This document shows, one piece after another, positions 49,262 through 57,038 of a DNA stretch of 64,000 nucleotides. Made by a program: the position numbers and the translations under genes. Within the stretch, counting starts at the first letter, position 1. Each line of letters begins with the position of its first letter. The notes under the pieces were generated by a model, which saw nothing but the letters and a program-made list of their open reading frames with translations, was not told the DNA's origin and did not search any database. Origin of the DNA: Ramlibacter tataouinensis TTB310 (GTDB taxonomy: Bacteria > Pseudomonadota > Gammaproteobacteria > Burkholderiales > Burkholderiaceae_C); NCBI RefSeq assembly GCF_000215705.1, contig NC_015677.1:1190001-1254000 (forward strand), given 5' to 3'.

Positions 49262-49267
49262 TATAAT
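49262..49267 (+). promoter_or_regulatory. -10 element of the rpsP operon promoter
   Basis: A perfect TATAAT followed by CGCGGGC, a GC-rich discriminator like those of stringently controlled rRNA and ribosomal-protein promoters. The start of transcription should be near 49274, giving a leader of about 105 bases before rpsP. The same 17-base block TATAATCGCGGGCTTTT precedes rplS. Confidence 0.75.
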
Positions 49268-49380
49268 CGCGGGCTTTTCAGCGTGTCGCTGGCCGGGTGG
49301 CTATGTCGCGTGTCTCAAACGCTGGAAGAAATGACGGGGTGGCCGGTGGCGGCTGCTCCCCACCACCCGAAGGATAAATC

Positions 49381-49647
49381 ATGGTCGTGATCCGACTCTC
49401 CCGCGGCGGCGCCAAGGCCCGTCCGTTCTTCAACATCGTCGTGGCCGACAAGCGGATCCGCCGCGACGGCCGCTTCATCGAGCGCATCGGTTTCTACAAC
49501 CCGATCGCCAAGGACAACGAGGAAAGCATCCGCATCGCCCAGGATCGCCTGACCTACTGGCGCGGCGTCGGCGCCCAGGCCTCGCCCACGGTGGAGCGCC
49601 TGATCAAGCAGGCCGCCGACAAGGCCCCGGCCGCCGCCGCGGCCTAA
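49381..49647 (+). CDS. rpsP: 30S ribosomal protein S16
   Basis: An 88-residue S16 with the universal start [20 protein letters not shown] and [12 protein letters not shown]. It binds 16S rRNA in the body of the small subunit and is needed for assembly. AAGGA precedes the ATG. Four bases separate its stop from rimM, the usual gene order rpsP-rimM-trmD-rplS. The leader contains a GGGTGG/CCACCC pairing possibility that could serve control. Confidence 0.97.
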   Translation: MVVIRLSRGGAKARPFFNIVVADKRIRRDGRFIERIGFYNPIAKDNEESIRIAQDRLTYWRGVGAQASPTVERLIKQAADKAPAAAAA

Positions 49648-49651
49648 GGCC

Positions 49652-50218
49652 GTGTCGATCCCCGGGCTCGAGCCGGCGGAGCTGCCGGCCGATGCGGTCG
49701 AAGTCGGCCGCATCCACGACGCCTGGGGCGTCAAGGGCTGGTTCAAGGTCCTGCCCCACAGCGCTTCCCCGGAAGCGCTTTTTTCTTCCAAGCGCTGGTT
49801 CCTGCAGCCGTCCGAGCGCGGCGCCAAGGCGTTCGCCGGCACGGTGCTGCTGCGCATCCGCGAGGCCAAGGAGCATTCGGACAGCATCGTCGCCAGCGCC
49901 CACGAGGTGGACGGCCGCGACGCCGCCGAGGCCCTGCGCGGCGCGCGCATCTTCATCCCCCGCTCCAGCTTCCCCACCGCGGCCGAGGATGAGTACTACT
50001 GGGTCGACCTGATCGGCCTGGCCGTGGTCAACCGCCAGGGAGAGGCGCTGGGCGAGGTGCGCGAGCTGCTCTCCACCGGCCCGCAGACCGTGCTGGTGGT
50101 GGGCTACGAGGCCGAGGGCAAGCCGGCCGAGCGCATGATCCCCTTCGTTTCCGCCTACGTGGACACGGTGGACGTGCCGGGCCGGCGCATCACGGTGGAC
50201 TGGCAGGCGGATTACTGA
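49652..50218 (+). CDS. rimM: Ribosome maturation factor RimM
   Basis: A 188-residue protein that binds S19 and helps mature the 3' head of the 30S subunit. The N-terminal barrel starts VEVGRIHDAWGVKGWFKV, and the C-terminal PRC-barrel contains YYWVDLIGLAVVNRQGEALG and MIPFVSAYVDTVD. The GTG start at 49652 lies four bases after rpsP. The N-terminal half has an insert (about residues 38-60) longer than in E. coli. Confidence 0.95.
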   Translation: MSIPGLEPAELPADAVEVGRIHDAWGVKGWFKVLPHSASPEALFSSKRWFLQPSERGAKAFAGTVLLRIREAKEHSDSIVASAHEVDGRDAAEALRGARIFIPRSSFPTAAEDEYYWVDLIGLAVVNRQGEALGEVRELLSTGPQTVLVVGYEAEGKPAERMIPFVSAYVDTVDVPGRRITVDWQADY

Positions 50219-50551
50219 GCGCTGTCGCTCCGCGCGGCTGCAGACGCTATCCCCGCGCGGCGCGGCAGGCGGTGCCCGGGCGGGGCTCATACTGTGGCGG
50301 TCCGTGCTGGCGCACGGACGGACTTCGCGGGCCGTTCTCTTCAGCCTGGGGCCGCGGCATAACTCGCTGCGCGCCCGAAGGCCGCTGCGCTCAAACAGAT
50401 GCCGCGAGTCAGATCACGAAGCGCGCCGCACCTGCGGCGCGCAGCCCCAGGCCGAAGAGCCGTCCCGCCGCCCCAGAAATCGCCCCGCCCGGGCACCGCC
50501 TGCCGCCCCGCGAGAGGTGACGCTCGCCAATCCATGCAGAATCGACCTGCC
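50219..50551. other. Long structured spacer inside the rpsP-trmD operon
   Basis: In most relatives trmD follows rimM closely; here 333 bases intervene. They hold two perfect hairpins, GTCCGTGC-TGGC-GCACGGAC (50300-50319) and GCGCGCCGC-ACCT-GCGGCGCGC (50421-50442), but no credible coding sequence, promoter consensus or T-run terminator. The block around 50350-50420 has the look of a dispersed intergenic element, an impression that needs a genome search. Purines GAGAGG lie before trmD. Confidence 0.5.
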
Positions 50552-51310
50552 ATGCGCTTCGACGTCATCACCCTGTTCCCCGAGCTGTTCGCGCCCTTCC
50601 TCGAGGCGGGCGTGACGCGCCGGGCGTTCGAGTCCCGGCAGGTCGACGTGCGGCTGTGGAACCCGCGCGATTTCGCCGAAGGCAACTACCGGCGCGTGGA
50701 CGACCGGCCGTTCGGCGGCGGGCCCGGCATGGTGATGCTGGCCGGGCCGCTGGCGCGCTGCCTGGCCGCGATCCGCGAGGCCCGCGTCGCCGACGCGGCG
50801 CCGGTGGTGCTGTTCTCCCCCACGGGGCGACGCCTGGACCATGCCGGCGTGGCGCAGTGGTCGGCCGGCGCCGGCGCCATCCTGGTGTGCGGCCGCTACG
50901 AAGGCATCGACCAGCGCTTCATCGACGCCCACGTCGACATGCAGCTCAGCCTGGGCGACTTCGTGCTGTCGGGCGGCGAGATCCCGGCCATGGCCCTGCT
51001 CGACGCCGTGGCCCGGCTGCAGCCCGGCGTACTGAACGATGCCGGCAGCCACGAGGCCGACAGCTTCAACCCCGCGCTGGACGGCCTGCTGGACTGCCCG
51101 CACTACACCCGGCCCGAGGAATGGGGTGGCCGCCGCGTGCCGGCCGAGCTGCTCTCGGGCCACCATGCCGAGATCGAGCGCTGGCGCCGCGAGCGGCGGC
51201 TGGAGACCACGGCCCGGGCCCGGCCCGAGCTGATCGAGGCGGCGCGGGCGGCGGGCCGGCTGGACCGGGCCGACGAGGCCTTCCTGTCCCGCCTGGCCGC
51301 CCGGCTATAA
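50552..51310 (+). CDS. trmD: tRNA (guanine-N1)-methyltransferase TrmD
   Basis: A 252-residue SPOUT methyltransferase that makes m1G37 in tRNA and prevents frameshifting. Signature blocks: [31 protein letters not shown], the knotted SAM site [15 protein letters not shown], and [27 protein letters not shown] is the usual start; an in-frame ATG at 50534 would add six residues. The TAA stop (51308-51310) lies inside the TATAAT -10 of the downstream rplS promoter. Confidence 0.96.
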   Translation: MRFDVITLFPELFAPFLEAGVTRRAFESRQVDVRLWNPRDFAEGNYRRVDDRPFGGGPGMVMLAGPLARCLAAIREARVADAAPVVLFSPTGRRLDHAGVAQWSAGAGAILVCGRYEGIDQRFIDAHVDMQLSLGDFVLSGGEIPAMALLDAVARLQPGVLNDAGSHEADSFNPALDGLLDCPHYTRPEEWGGRRVPAELLSGHHAEIERWRRERRLETTARARPELIEAARAAGRLDRADEAFLSRLAARL

Positions 51311-51311
51311 T
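51306..51311 (+). promoter_or_regulatory. -10 element of an rplS promoter overlapping the trmD stop
   Basis: TATAAT followed by CGCGGGCTTTT, identical to the block before rpsP. Transcription would start near 51318, giving a leader of about 117 bases. It allows rplS to be made independently of trmD. Confidence 0.72.
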
Positions 51312-51350
51312 CGCGGGCTTTTCCAGATCCTCTGTCCGGCAGCATTCCAA

Positions 51351-51393
51351 GGACCGACGCGGCCGCGTCGGTCCGGCGCCGTCAAACCGGCGC
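51351..51393 (+). promoter_or_regulatory. Tandem hairpins in the rplS leader
   Basis: GGACCGACGCGG (51351-51362) is followed directly by its reverse complement CCGCGTCGGTCC (51363-51374), a perfect 24-base palindrome. A second stem, GCGCCG-TCAAAC-CGGCGC (51376-51393), follows after one base. The position, between promoter and start codon of a ribosomal protein gene, suggests a binding site for L19 or another translation-coupled control. Confidence 0.6.
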
Positions 51394-51434
51394 TTCCTCT
51401 CCAACACGGCGCGGGCACGATCTCCGAGGACACC

Positions 51435-51812
51435 ATGAACCTGATCCAGACCCTCGAACAAGAGGAAATCGCCCGCACGGGCAAGAAGATCCCCGACTTC
51501 GCCCCCGGCGACACGGTGATCGTGAGCGTCAACGTCGTCGAAGGCAACCGCAAGCGCGTGCAGGCCTACGAAGGCGTGGTGATCGCCAAGCGCAACCGCG
51601 GCCTGAACAGCGGCTTCACCGTGCGCAAGATCGCCAGCGGCGAAGGCGTGGAGCGCACCTTCCAGACCTACAGCCCGCTGATCGCCGGCATCGAGGTCAA
51701 GCGCCGCGGCGACGTGCGCCGCGCCAAGCTGTACTTCCTGCGCGAGCGCAGCGGCAAGTCGGCGCGCATCAAGGAAAAGCTGCCGAGCAAGGCGGCAGCG
51801 GCCGCCGAGTAA
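51435..51812 (+). CDS. rplS: 50S ribosomal protein L19
   Basis: A 125-residue L19 that sits at the 30S-50S interface. Clear family sequence: [40 protein letters not shown], and [16 protein letters not shown]. Slightly longer than E. coli L19 through an Ala/Lys tail. GAGGA precedes the ATG. Ends at a strong terminator. Confidence 0.97.
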   Translation: MNLIQTLEQEEIARTGKKIPDFAPGDTVIVSVNVVEGNRKRVQAYEGVVIAKRNRGLNSGFTVRKIASGEGVERTFQTYSPLIAGIEVKRRGDVRRAKLYFLRERSGKSARIKEKLPSKAAAAAE

Positions 51813-51829
51813 GCGGCCCGCCCGCCACG

Positions 51830-51867
51830 AAGCCGCCGCCGGCCCTGCTCGCGGCGGCTTTGCTTTT
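51830..51867 (+). terminator. Intrinsic terminator after rplS
   Basis: AAGCCGCCGC (51830-51839) and GCGGCGGCTT (51851-51860) form a perfect 10-bp stem with an 11-base loop, followed by TGCTTTT. Confidence 0.88.
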
Positions 51868-51885
51868 CCAGCGCCCCCATTGCCC

Positions 51886-52605
51886 ATGCCGATCGATCCC
51901 GCACCTTCCGCCGCCACCCCCTTCGTGCCGCTGTCCAAGCTGCCGAACTTCGACCCGCGCGCGGTGCCGGTGGCCGGCGTCGATTCGCACCTGCCCGCCG
52001 TGCCGGCGGCCGTGCTCACGCCGCCGGCCCTGCGCCGGCGCTTCACGGCGCCCCCGGCGTGGCGGCCGGAGGTGGAGGTCGAGCGCCGCTTCGCCGACCG
52101 CCAGCCGGCCGAGGCCTCGGTGCTGGTGCCCATCGTGCTGCGCGAGCAGCCCACGGTGCTGCTGACCGAGCGCACCACCCATCTGTCCACCCACTCGGGC
52201 CAGGTGGCCTTTCCCGGCGGCAAGCGCGACGACACCGACCGCGATGCGGCGCACACGGCGCTGCGCGAGGCGCAGGAGGAGATCGGCCTGGCGCAGGAGC
52301 AGGTCGAGGTGATCGGCCAGCTGCCCACCTACACCACCGGCACCATGTTCATCGTCACGCCGGTGGTGGCCCTGGTCGATCCCGGCCACCGCCTGACGCT
52401 CAACGCCGACGAGGTGGCCGACGCCTTCGAGGTGCCGCTGGCCTTCCTGATGGACCCCGCCAATCACCGCCGCCACGTGTTCGAGGCCAACGGGCTGCGG
52501 CGCGAATGGTTCTCCATGCCGTACCCGGACGGCGGCACCGAGCGCTTCATCTGGGGCGCCACCGCCGCCATGCTGCGCAACTTCTATCGCCTGCTGGCGG
52601 CCTGA
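51886..52605 (+). CDS. Nudix hydrolase, CoA pyrophosphatase type
   Basis: A 239-residue Nudix enzyme. The Nudix box is GGKRDDTDRDAAHTALREAQ followed by EEIGL (about residues 108-132), and it is preceded by LLTERTTHLSTHSGQVAFPG, the extra motif of the CoA-pyrophosphatase (NudL/YeaB, UPF0035) subfamily. It would split CoA or its derivatives into 4'-phosphopantetheine and 3',5'-ADP. The N-terminal 60 residues are a proline-rich extension. The ATG at 51886 was chosen; a TTG lies two codons upstream. Confidence 0.88.
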   Translation: MPIDPAPSAATPFVPLSKLPNFDPRAVPVAGVDSHLPAVPAAVLTPPALRRRFTAPPAWRPEVEVERRFADRQPAEASVLVPIVLREQPTVLLTERTTHLSTHSGQVAFPGGKRDDTDRDAAHTALREAQEEIGLAQEQVEVIGQLPTYTTGTMFIVTPVVALVDPGHRLTLNADEVADAFEVPLAFLMDPANHRRHVFEANGLRREWFSMPYPDGGTERFIWGATAAMLRNFYRLLAA

Positions 52606-52642
52606 GGGCCTGCGCGCGCCGGCGCGGCACTATCATGGCTGC

Positions 52643-53647
52643 ATGAGTTTTTTCGCCATCCTGCTCGCCCTGCTGATCGAGCAGGTCCGGCCCTTGGCGC
52701 GCCACAACCCCATCCATGCCGGCCTGCGCGCCTGGGCGCGCTGGACCAGCCGCAACTTCGACGCGGGCAAGCCGCACCACGGCTGGATCGCCTGGTCCCT
52801 GGCGGTGCTCGGCCCGGCGCTGGCCGCGGCCGCCGTGCACGGCCTGCTGGATTACTTCCTGGGCTGGCCGGTGGCCATGCTGTGGAGCGTGGTGGTGCTG
52901 TACGTGACGCTGGGCTTCCGGCAGTTCAGCCACCACTTCACCAGCATCCGCGACGCGCTGGAGGCCGGCGACGAGGCGCGCGCGCGCGAGCTGCTGGCCC
53001 AATGGCAGCAGGTCGAGGCGGCGGCGCTGCCGCGCAGCGAGATCGTGCGCCACGTCATCGAGTACTCGGTGCTGGCGGCGCACCGCCACGTGTTCGGCGT
53101 GCTGGCCTGGTTCTCGGTGCTGGCGGCGCTGGGCCTGGGGCCAGCCGGCGCGGTGCTCTACCGCATGGCCGAATTCGTCACCCGCTACTGGCGCTGGCGC
53201 AGCCGCACCCACAACCAGCCCGCCAGCGAGGCGCTGGACTGGGCCGCCATCCGGGCCTGGGGAGCGGTGGACTGGCTGCCGGCACGGGTCACGGCCCTGT
53301 CGTTCGCCGTGGTCGGCAGCTTCGAGGAGGCCATCGACAGCTGGCGCCACCATGCCCAGCGCTTTCCCAGCGACAACGACGGCGTGATCCTGGCCGCCAC
53401 CTCGGGCGCGGTGAACGTGCGCCTGGGCGGCGAATCGCTGCGCTCGGCGGCGGTGGCGCCGGGCAGTGCGCAGGCTTTCAGCACCGCGGCCGCCGGCGGC
53501 GTCACCGAGCTGGAGGCCACCGAGAGCACGCCCGGCCGGGAGGCCGAGATCGGGCACCTGCGCAGCATCGTCGGCCTGGTCTGGCGCACGGTGGTGCTGT
53601 GGATGGTGCTGCTGGCGCTGCTGACGCTGGCCCGCCTGCTGGGATAG
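52643..53647 (+). CDS. CobD/CbiB-family membrane protein (cobalamin-synthesis-like paralogue)
   Basis: A 334-residue protein with four to five hydrophobic helices, of the CobD/CbiB/AmpE-like family. Diagnostic parts are FFAILLALLIEQVRPL at the start, VLYVTLGFRQFSHHF in the middle, and FAVVGSFEEAIDSWRHHAQ. True CbiB joins aminopropanol to cobyric acid, but no other cobalamin gene is nearby, and members with this E-Q-V-R-P start occur as stand-alone proteins of unknown role in betaproteobacteria. I therefore do not assign a cobalamin function. Confidence 0.78.
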   Translation: MSFFAILLALLIEQVRPLARHNPIHAGLRAWARWTSRNFDAGKPHHGWIAWSLAVLGPALAAAAVHGLLDYFLGWPVAMLWSVVVLYVTLGFRQFSHHFTSIRDALEAGDEARARELLAQWQQVEAAALPRSEIVRHVIEYSVLAAHRHVFGVLAWFSVLAALGLGPAGAVLYRMAEFVTRYWRWRSRTHNQPASEALDWAAIRAWGAVDWLPARVTALSFAVVGSFEEAIDSWRHHAQRFPSDNDGVILAATSGAVNVRLGGESLRSAAVAPGSAQAFSTAAAGGVTELEATESTPGREAEIGHLRSIVGLVWRTVVLWMVLLALLTLARLLG

Positions 53648-53665
53648 GCCTGTCCTCGGCCCGCG

Positions 53666-54592
53666 TCAGTAGCGCGCCGGCTGCGACAGTTCCTCGAACA
53701 GGTCGCGGTAGATCCGGTGGCGGTGGGCAGTGATGGGATGGGAACCGGCATCCGAGTCGACGGCTGCCAGCACGGCGCAGCCTGGTTCGTGCAAGTGGGT
53801 GCAGTTGTAGAAGCGGCACTGGCCCAGGTGCGGCCGCAGGTCGGGCATCAGCTGCGCCAGCCTCGCCGGCTCGATGTGGTGCAGGCCGAATTCCTGGAAG
53901 CCGGGCGAGTCGATCAGCGCCGTGCTGCGCTGCGGGTCCATCCAGTACCAGGTGGTGCTGGTGGTGGTGTGCTTGCCGGAGTTGAGCGCCTGAGAGATCT
54001 CGCCGGTCTGTGCCGCCGCGCCGGGCACCAGCAGGTTGATCAGCGTGCTCTTGCCGGCGCCGGAGGGCCCCAGCACCAGCGTGGTCTTGCCCTGCAGCCG
54101 CTGCAGCAGCTGCTCGCGGTCGGCCGCGCCCGACTGCCGCAGCGCCAGGCGCAGCATGGGGTAGCCCATGTCCCGGTAGGGCTGCAGGCGGCGCCAGGCG
54201 CGTTCGAAGGCCTCGCCCAGGTCGCTCTTGTTCAACGCGATCAGCGGGGCGATGCGCTCGGCCTCTGCGGCGATCAGGGCGCGCGCCAGCTGGCTTTCGG
54301 AGAACTCCGGCTCGGCGGCAATCAGCACCAGCACCTGGTCGAGGTTGGCGGCGAACGACTTGGTGCGGATCTCGTCCTGCCGGTAGAACAGGTTGCGGCG
54401 CGGCTCGATCTGCTCGATGGTGCCTTCGTCGTGGCTCAGCTTCCAGCGCACCCGGTCGCCGACCACCGCCTGGTTCTTCTTGCCGCGGGGATGGCAGATC
54501 AGGCGTTCGCCGCCGGCGGCTTCCACCAGCACGTGGCGCCCGTGGCCGGCCACCACCAGGCCCGGCCGCAGGCCGGCAGCGTCAGCAGCCAA
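53666..54592 (-). CDS. rsgA: Ribosome small-subunit-dependent GTPase RsgA
   Basis: A 308-residue circularly permuted GTPase that checks late 30S maturation. The OB-fold N-terminus (GLVVAGHGRHVLVEAAGGER) is followed by G4 NKSD (about residue 121), G1 GPSGAGKST (about 174-182), G2 in TTTSTTW and G3 DSPGF. The order is the permuted hallmark. The zinc region is CRFYNCTHLHEPGC. A TTG at 54592 is the best start, 12 bases after the stop of the pterin dehydratase gene. Confidence 0.93.
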   Translation of the reverse strand: MAADAAGLRPGLVVAGHGRHVLVEAAGGERLICHPRGKKNQAVVGDRVRWKLSHDEGTIEQIEPRRNLFYRQDEIRTKSFAANLDQVLVLIAAEPEFSESQLARALIAAEAERIAPLIALNKSDLGEAFERAWRRLQPYRDMGYPMLRLALRQSGAADREQLLQRLQGKTTLVLGPSGAGKSTLINLLVPGAAAQTGEISQALNSGKHTTTSTTWYWMDPQRSTALIDSPGFQEFGLHHIEPARLAQLMPDLRPHLGQCRFYNCTHLHEPGCAVLAAVDSDAGSHPITAHRHRIYRDLFEELSQPARY

Positions 54593-54604
54593 ACGGGCCC
54601 GCCT

Positions 54605-54937
54605 TCATGCCAGCAGCGCGTCGACCAGGGCCGCGCATTCGAAGTCGGTGTCCGAGATCCCCTGGACATCGTGCGTGTTGAAGCGCACCACGCAGCGGCT
54701 GTAATGCACCGACAGGTCGGGGTGGTGGTCCTGCGCGTTGGCCACGAAGGCCACGGCATTCACGAACGAGATGGTTTCGTAGTAGTTGGCGAAGGTGAAG
54801 GTCTTTTCGATCGCCACGTCGGCGCCGTCGCCGGCGAGCTTCCAGCCGGGCGCGGTGGTCAGCCGCGTCACCACCTCGGTGGGCGTGAGGGCGCGCCGGG
54901 GCAGCAGGGACCAGTCCTTTTTCCTGAGCATCGTCAT
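54605..54937 (-). CDS. phhB: Pterin-4-alpha-carbinolamine dehydratase
   Basis: A 110-residue protein with the active-site block NAQDHHPDLSVHYSRCVVRF, containing the three-His pattern, plus WKLAGDGADVAIEKTFTFANY. It regenerates dihydropterin after aromatic hydroxylases. No phenylalanine hydroxylase is adjacent. The ATG at 54937 overlaps the stop of the M48 protease gene by four bases; an ATG two codons later is possible. Confidence 0.9.
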   Translation of the reverse strand: MTMLRKKDWSLLPRRALTPTEVVTRLTTAPGWKLAGDGADVAIEKTFTFANYYETISFVNAVAFVANAQDHHPDLSVHYSRCVVRFNTHDVQGISDTDFECAALVDALLA

Positions 54938-56205
54938 GGGGCAGCCTCCAGTCCGAGTCGGGCCAGCCGTTCGGAGGCCGGCGGGTGCGAGTAGTAGAAC
55001 TTGACGAAGACCGGGTCGGGCGTCAGCGTGGACGCGTTGTCCTCGTACAGCTTGAGCAGGGCGCGGCCCAGGTCGGTGCCGCTGGTCTGGGCCACGGCGA
55101 AGGCGTCGGCCTCGAACTCGTGCTTGCGCGACAGCCGGGCGAACAGCGGCGAGAGGAAGAACGAGAACACCGGCACCGCCAGCAGGAACAGCAGCAAAGC
55201 CAGCGCGTCGTTCGGCCCGGCCAGGTTGGGCCGCACGCCCAGGCCCGTGTAGAACCAAAGCTGGGTGGACAGCCACCCCAGCAGGGCGAAGCCGGCCAGG
55301 CTGATCGCGAACAGGCCGACGATGCGCTTGACGATGTGCTTGTGCTTGAAATGGCCCAGCTCGTGCGCCAGCACCGCGTCCACCTCGCCGGGCGAGAGCT
55401 TGGCCAGCAGCGTGTCGTAGAACACCACGCGCTTGGCGGCGCCGAAGCCGGTGAAGTAGGCGTTGGCATGGGCACTGCGGCGGCTGCCGTCCATCACGAA
55501 CAGCCCCTTGGCCGAGAAGCCGCAGCGCTGCATCAGGGCGGTGACGCGGGCCTTGAGGGTCTCGTCCTGCAGCGGCTGGAACTTGTTGAACAGGGGCGCG
55601 ATGAAGCTGGGGTAGACCACCAGCAGCAGCAGGTTGAAACCCATCCACACGCCCCAGGCCCACAGCCACCACCAGGCACCCGCGGCGCCCATCAGCCACA
55701 GGATCAGCCAAGCCACGGGCAGGCCGATGGCCGCGCCCAGCAGCGTGGACTTGGCCAGGTCGGCCAGCCACAGGTGCGGCGTCATCTTGTTGAAGCCGAA
55801 GCGCTCCTCGACCACGAAGGTCTGGTACAGCGAGAACGGCAGGTCCAGCAGGCCGCCGATCACGGCGAACGAGGCCAGCAGCGCCAGCTGCTGCGCCATG
55901 CCGGTGCCCAGCGCCTCGACCAGCACGCGGTTGAGCGCATCCAGCCCGCCCAGCAGCGTCCATCCCAGCAGCACCGCGGTGCCGAAAGCCAGCTCCAGCA
56001 GGCCGACGCGGGCCTTGGCGATGGTGTAGTCGGCCGCCTTCTGGTGCGAGGCCAGCGACACGGTGCCGGCGAACGCGGCGGGGACCGCCTCCCGGTGCCG
56101 CACCACGTGCCGCACCTGGCGCGTGGCCAGCCAGAACTTCAGGCCCAGGCCGGCCAGCAGGGCGGCGGCGAAGGCCAGGGTGAGCAGGAACGGGGGGGCG
56201 GGCAT
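54934..56205 (-). CDS. M48 family zinc metalloprotease, Ste24-like
   Basis: A 423-residue polytopic protease. The zinc site is VLAHELGHFKHKH (HExxH, about residues 291-295), with the third ligand Glu in SRKHEFEADAFAV (about 358-370). Five to seven hydrophobic helices surround it, matching Ste24/CAAX prenyl protease 1 rather than the shorter HtpX. It would degrade or process membrane proteins. The ATG at 56205 gives MPAPPFLLTLAFAAAL. Divergent from orn with only 35 bases between. Confidence 0.9.
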   Translation of the reverse strand: MPAPPFLLTLAFAAALLAGLGLKFWLATRQVRHVVRHREAVPAAFAGTVSLASHQKAADYTIAKARVGLLELAFGTAVLLGWTLLGGLDALNRVLVEALGTGMAQQLALLASFAVIGGLLDLPFSLYQTFVVEERFGFNKMTPHLWLADLAKSTLLGAAIGLPVAWLILWLMGAAGAWWWLWAWGVWMGFNLLLLVVYPSFIAPLFNKFQPLQDETLKARVTALMQRCGFSAKGLFVMDGSRRSAHANAYFTGFGAAKRVVFYDTLLAKLSPGEVDAVLAHELGHFKHKHIVKRIVGLFAISLAGFALLGWLSTQLWFYTGLGVRPNLAGPNDALALLLFLLAVPVFSFFLSPLFARLSRKHEFEADAFAVAQTSGTDLGRALLKLYEDNASTLTPDPVFVKFYYSHPPASERLARLGLEAAP

Positions 56206-56228
56206 GCGGAGCAGTTTAGGCCATAGGC

Positions 56229-56234
56229 GACAAT
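56229..56234 (+). promoter_or_regulatory. Possible -10 of orn giving a leaderless transcript
   Basis: GACAAT lies six bases before the orn ATG (56241), so transcription would begin at or next to the start codon, and no Shine-Dalgarno is visible. The -35 region is not convincing. Confidence 0.35.
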
Positions 56235-56240
56235 CGCGAG

Positions 56241-56828
56241 ATGGCCGACACCGCTGTCCCCACACCCCCGCCGACCTTGGCCAAGAGCGACCAGAACCTG
56301 GTCTGGCTCGATTGCGAGATGACCGGGCTGGATCCCGAGGTCGACCGCATCATCGAGATCGCCGTCATCGTCACCGGTCCGCAGCTCGAGCCGCGCATCG
56401 AGGGCCCGGTGTTCGCCATCCACCAGAGCGACCAGCAGCTGGACAAGATGGATGCCTGGAACAAGGGCACGCACGGCCGCAGCGGGCTGATCGACAAGGT
56501 GAAGGCGTCCACCGTCGCCGAGGCGCAGGCCGAGGCTGAGGTGCTGGCCTTCCTGGAGCGCTACGTGCCCCGGAACGCCACGCCGATGTGCGGCAACAGC
56601 ATCAGCCAGGACCGGCGCTTCCTGGTGCGCTACATGCCCAGGCTGGAGGCCTTCTTCCACTACCGAAACCTCGACGTCAGCACGCTCAAGGAGCTGGCCA
56701 AGCGCTGGCATCCCGAGGTGTACACCGGCTTCAGGAAGCAGCAGAAGCACACCGCGCTGGCGGACGTGCACGAATCCATCGACGAGCTGGCGCACTACCG
56801 GCAGCATTTCCTGCGCCTGCCCGGGTGA
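56241..56828 (+). CDS. orn: Oligoribonuclease
   Basis: A 195-residue DEDDh exonuclease that degrades two- to five-nucleotide RNAs and linear pGpG, thereby ending cyclic di-GMP turnover. Motifs: [20 protein letters not shown] (ExoI), [15 protein letters not shown] (ExoII), and [18 protein letters not shown] (ExoIII with the catalytic His). A 15-residue N-terminal extension precedes the usual start. It is often encoded beside rsgA and a Ste24-like protease, as here. Confidence 0.95.
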   Translation: MADTAVPTPPPTLAKSDQNLVWLDCEMTGLDPEVDRIIEIAVIVTGPQLEPRIEGPVFAIHQSDQQLDKMDAWNKGTHGRSGLIDKVKASTVAEAQAEAEVLAFLERYVPRNATPMCGNSISQDRRFLVRYMPRLEAFFHYRNLDVSTLKELAKRWHPEVYTGFRKQQKHTALADVHESIDELAHYRQHFLRLPG

Positions 56829-56849
56829 GCAGGAAAAACCGGCCTGTGC

Positions 56850-57038
56850 GACAATAGCGGGCTTCGCAGCGCCGGGCAGCCAGCCGGCGCCGCAATCCTT
56901 GCATCTGCCTTCATGCACAGGCCCGACGAATGGGCCAGCGGACCCGCCTCGAGGGTCCGTGCGTCGTTTGATGGTTGATGTCCCTTAACCATTGACGACG
57001 GCCGTCCCGCCTTGGGACGGGTTCGCGTGCGAGACCTC
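56850..57038 (+). promoter_or_regulatory. Multi-hairpin 5' leader of the second DEAD-box helicase gene
   Basis: From a possible -10 GACAAT (56850-56855) to the ATG, the leader holds a row of inverted repeats. These are GCGCCGG/CCGGCGC (56869-56890), TGCAT/ATGCA (56900-56917), GCCC/GGGC (56921-56935), CGGACCC/GGGTCCG (56939-56959), CGTCGT plus ATGGTT pairing with AACCAT plus ACGACG (56962-57000), and CCGTCCC/GGGACGG around GCCTT (57002-57020). Such a leader suggests temperature- or helicase-dependent control. Confidence 0.6.

Noticed and set aside
52643..53647. Cobalamin biosynthesis gene cbiB/cobD
   Set aside because: It shares the family fold, but no other cobalamin gene is present and the sequence lacks enough family-specific features to assign the reaction.
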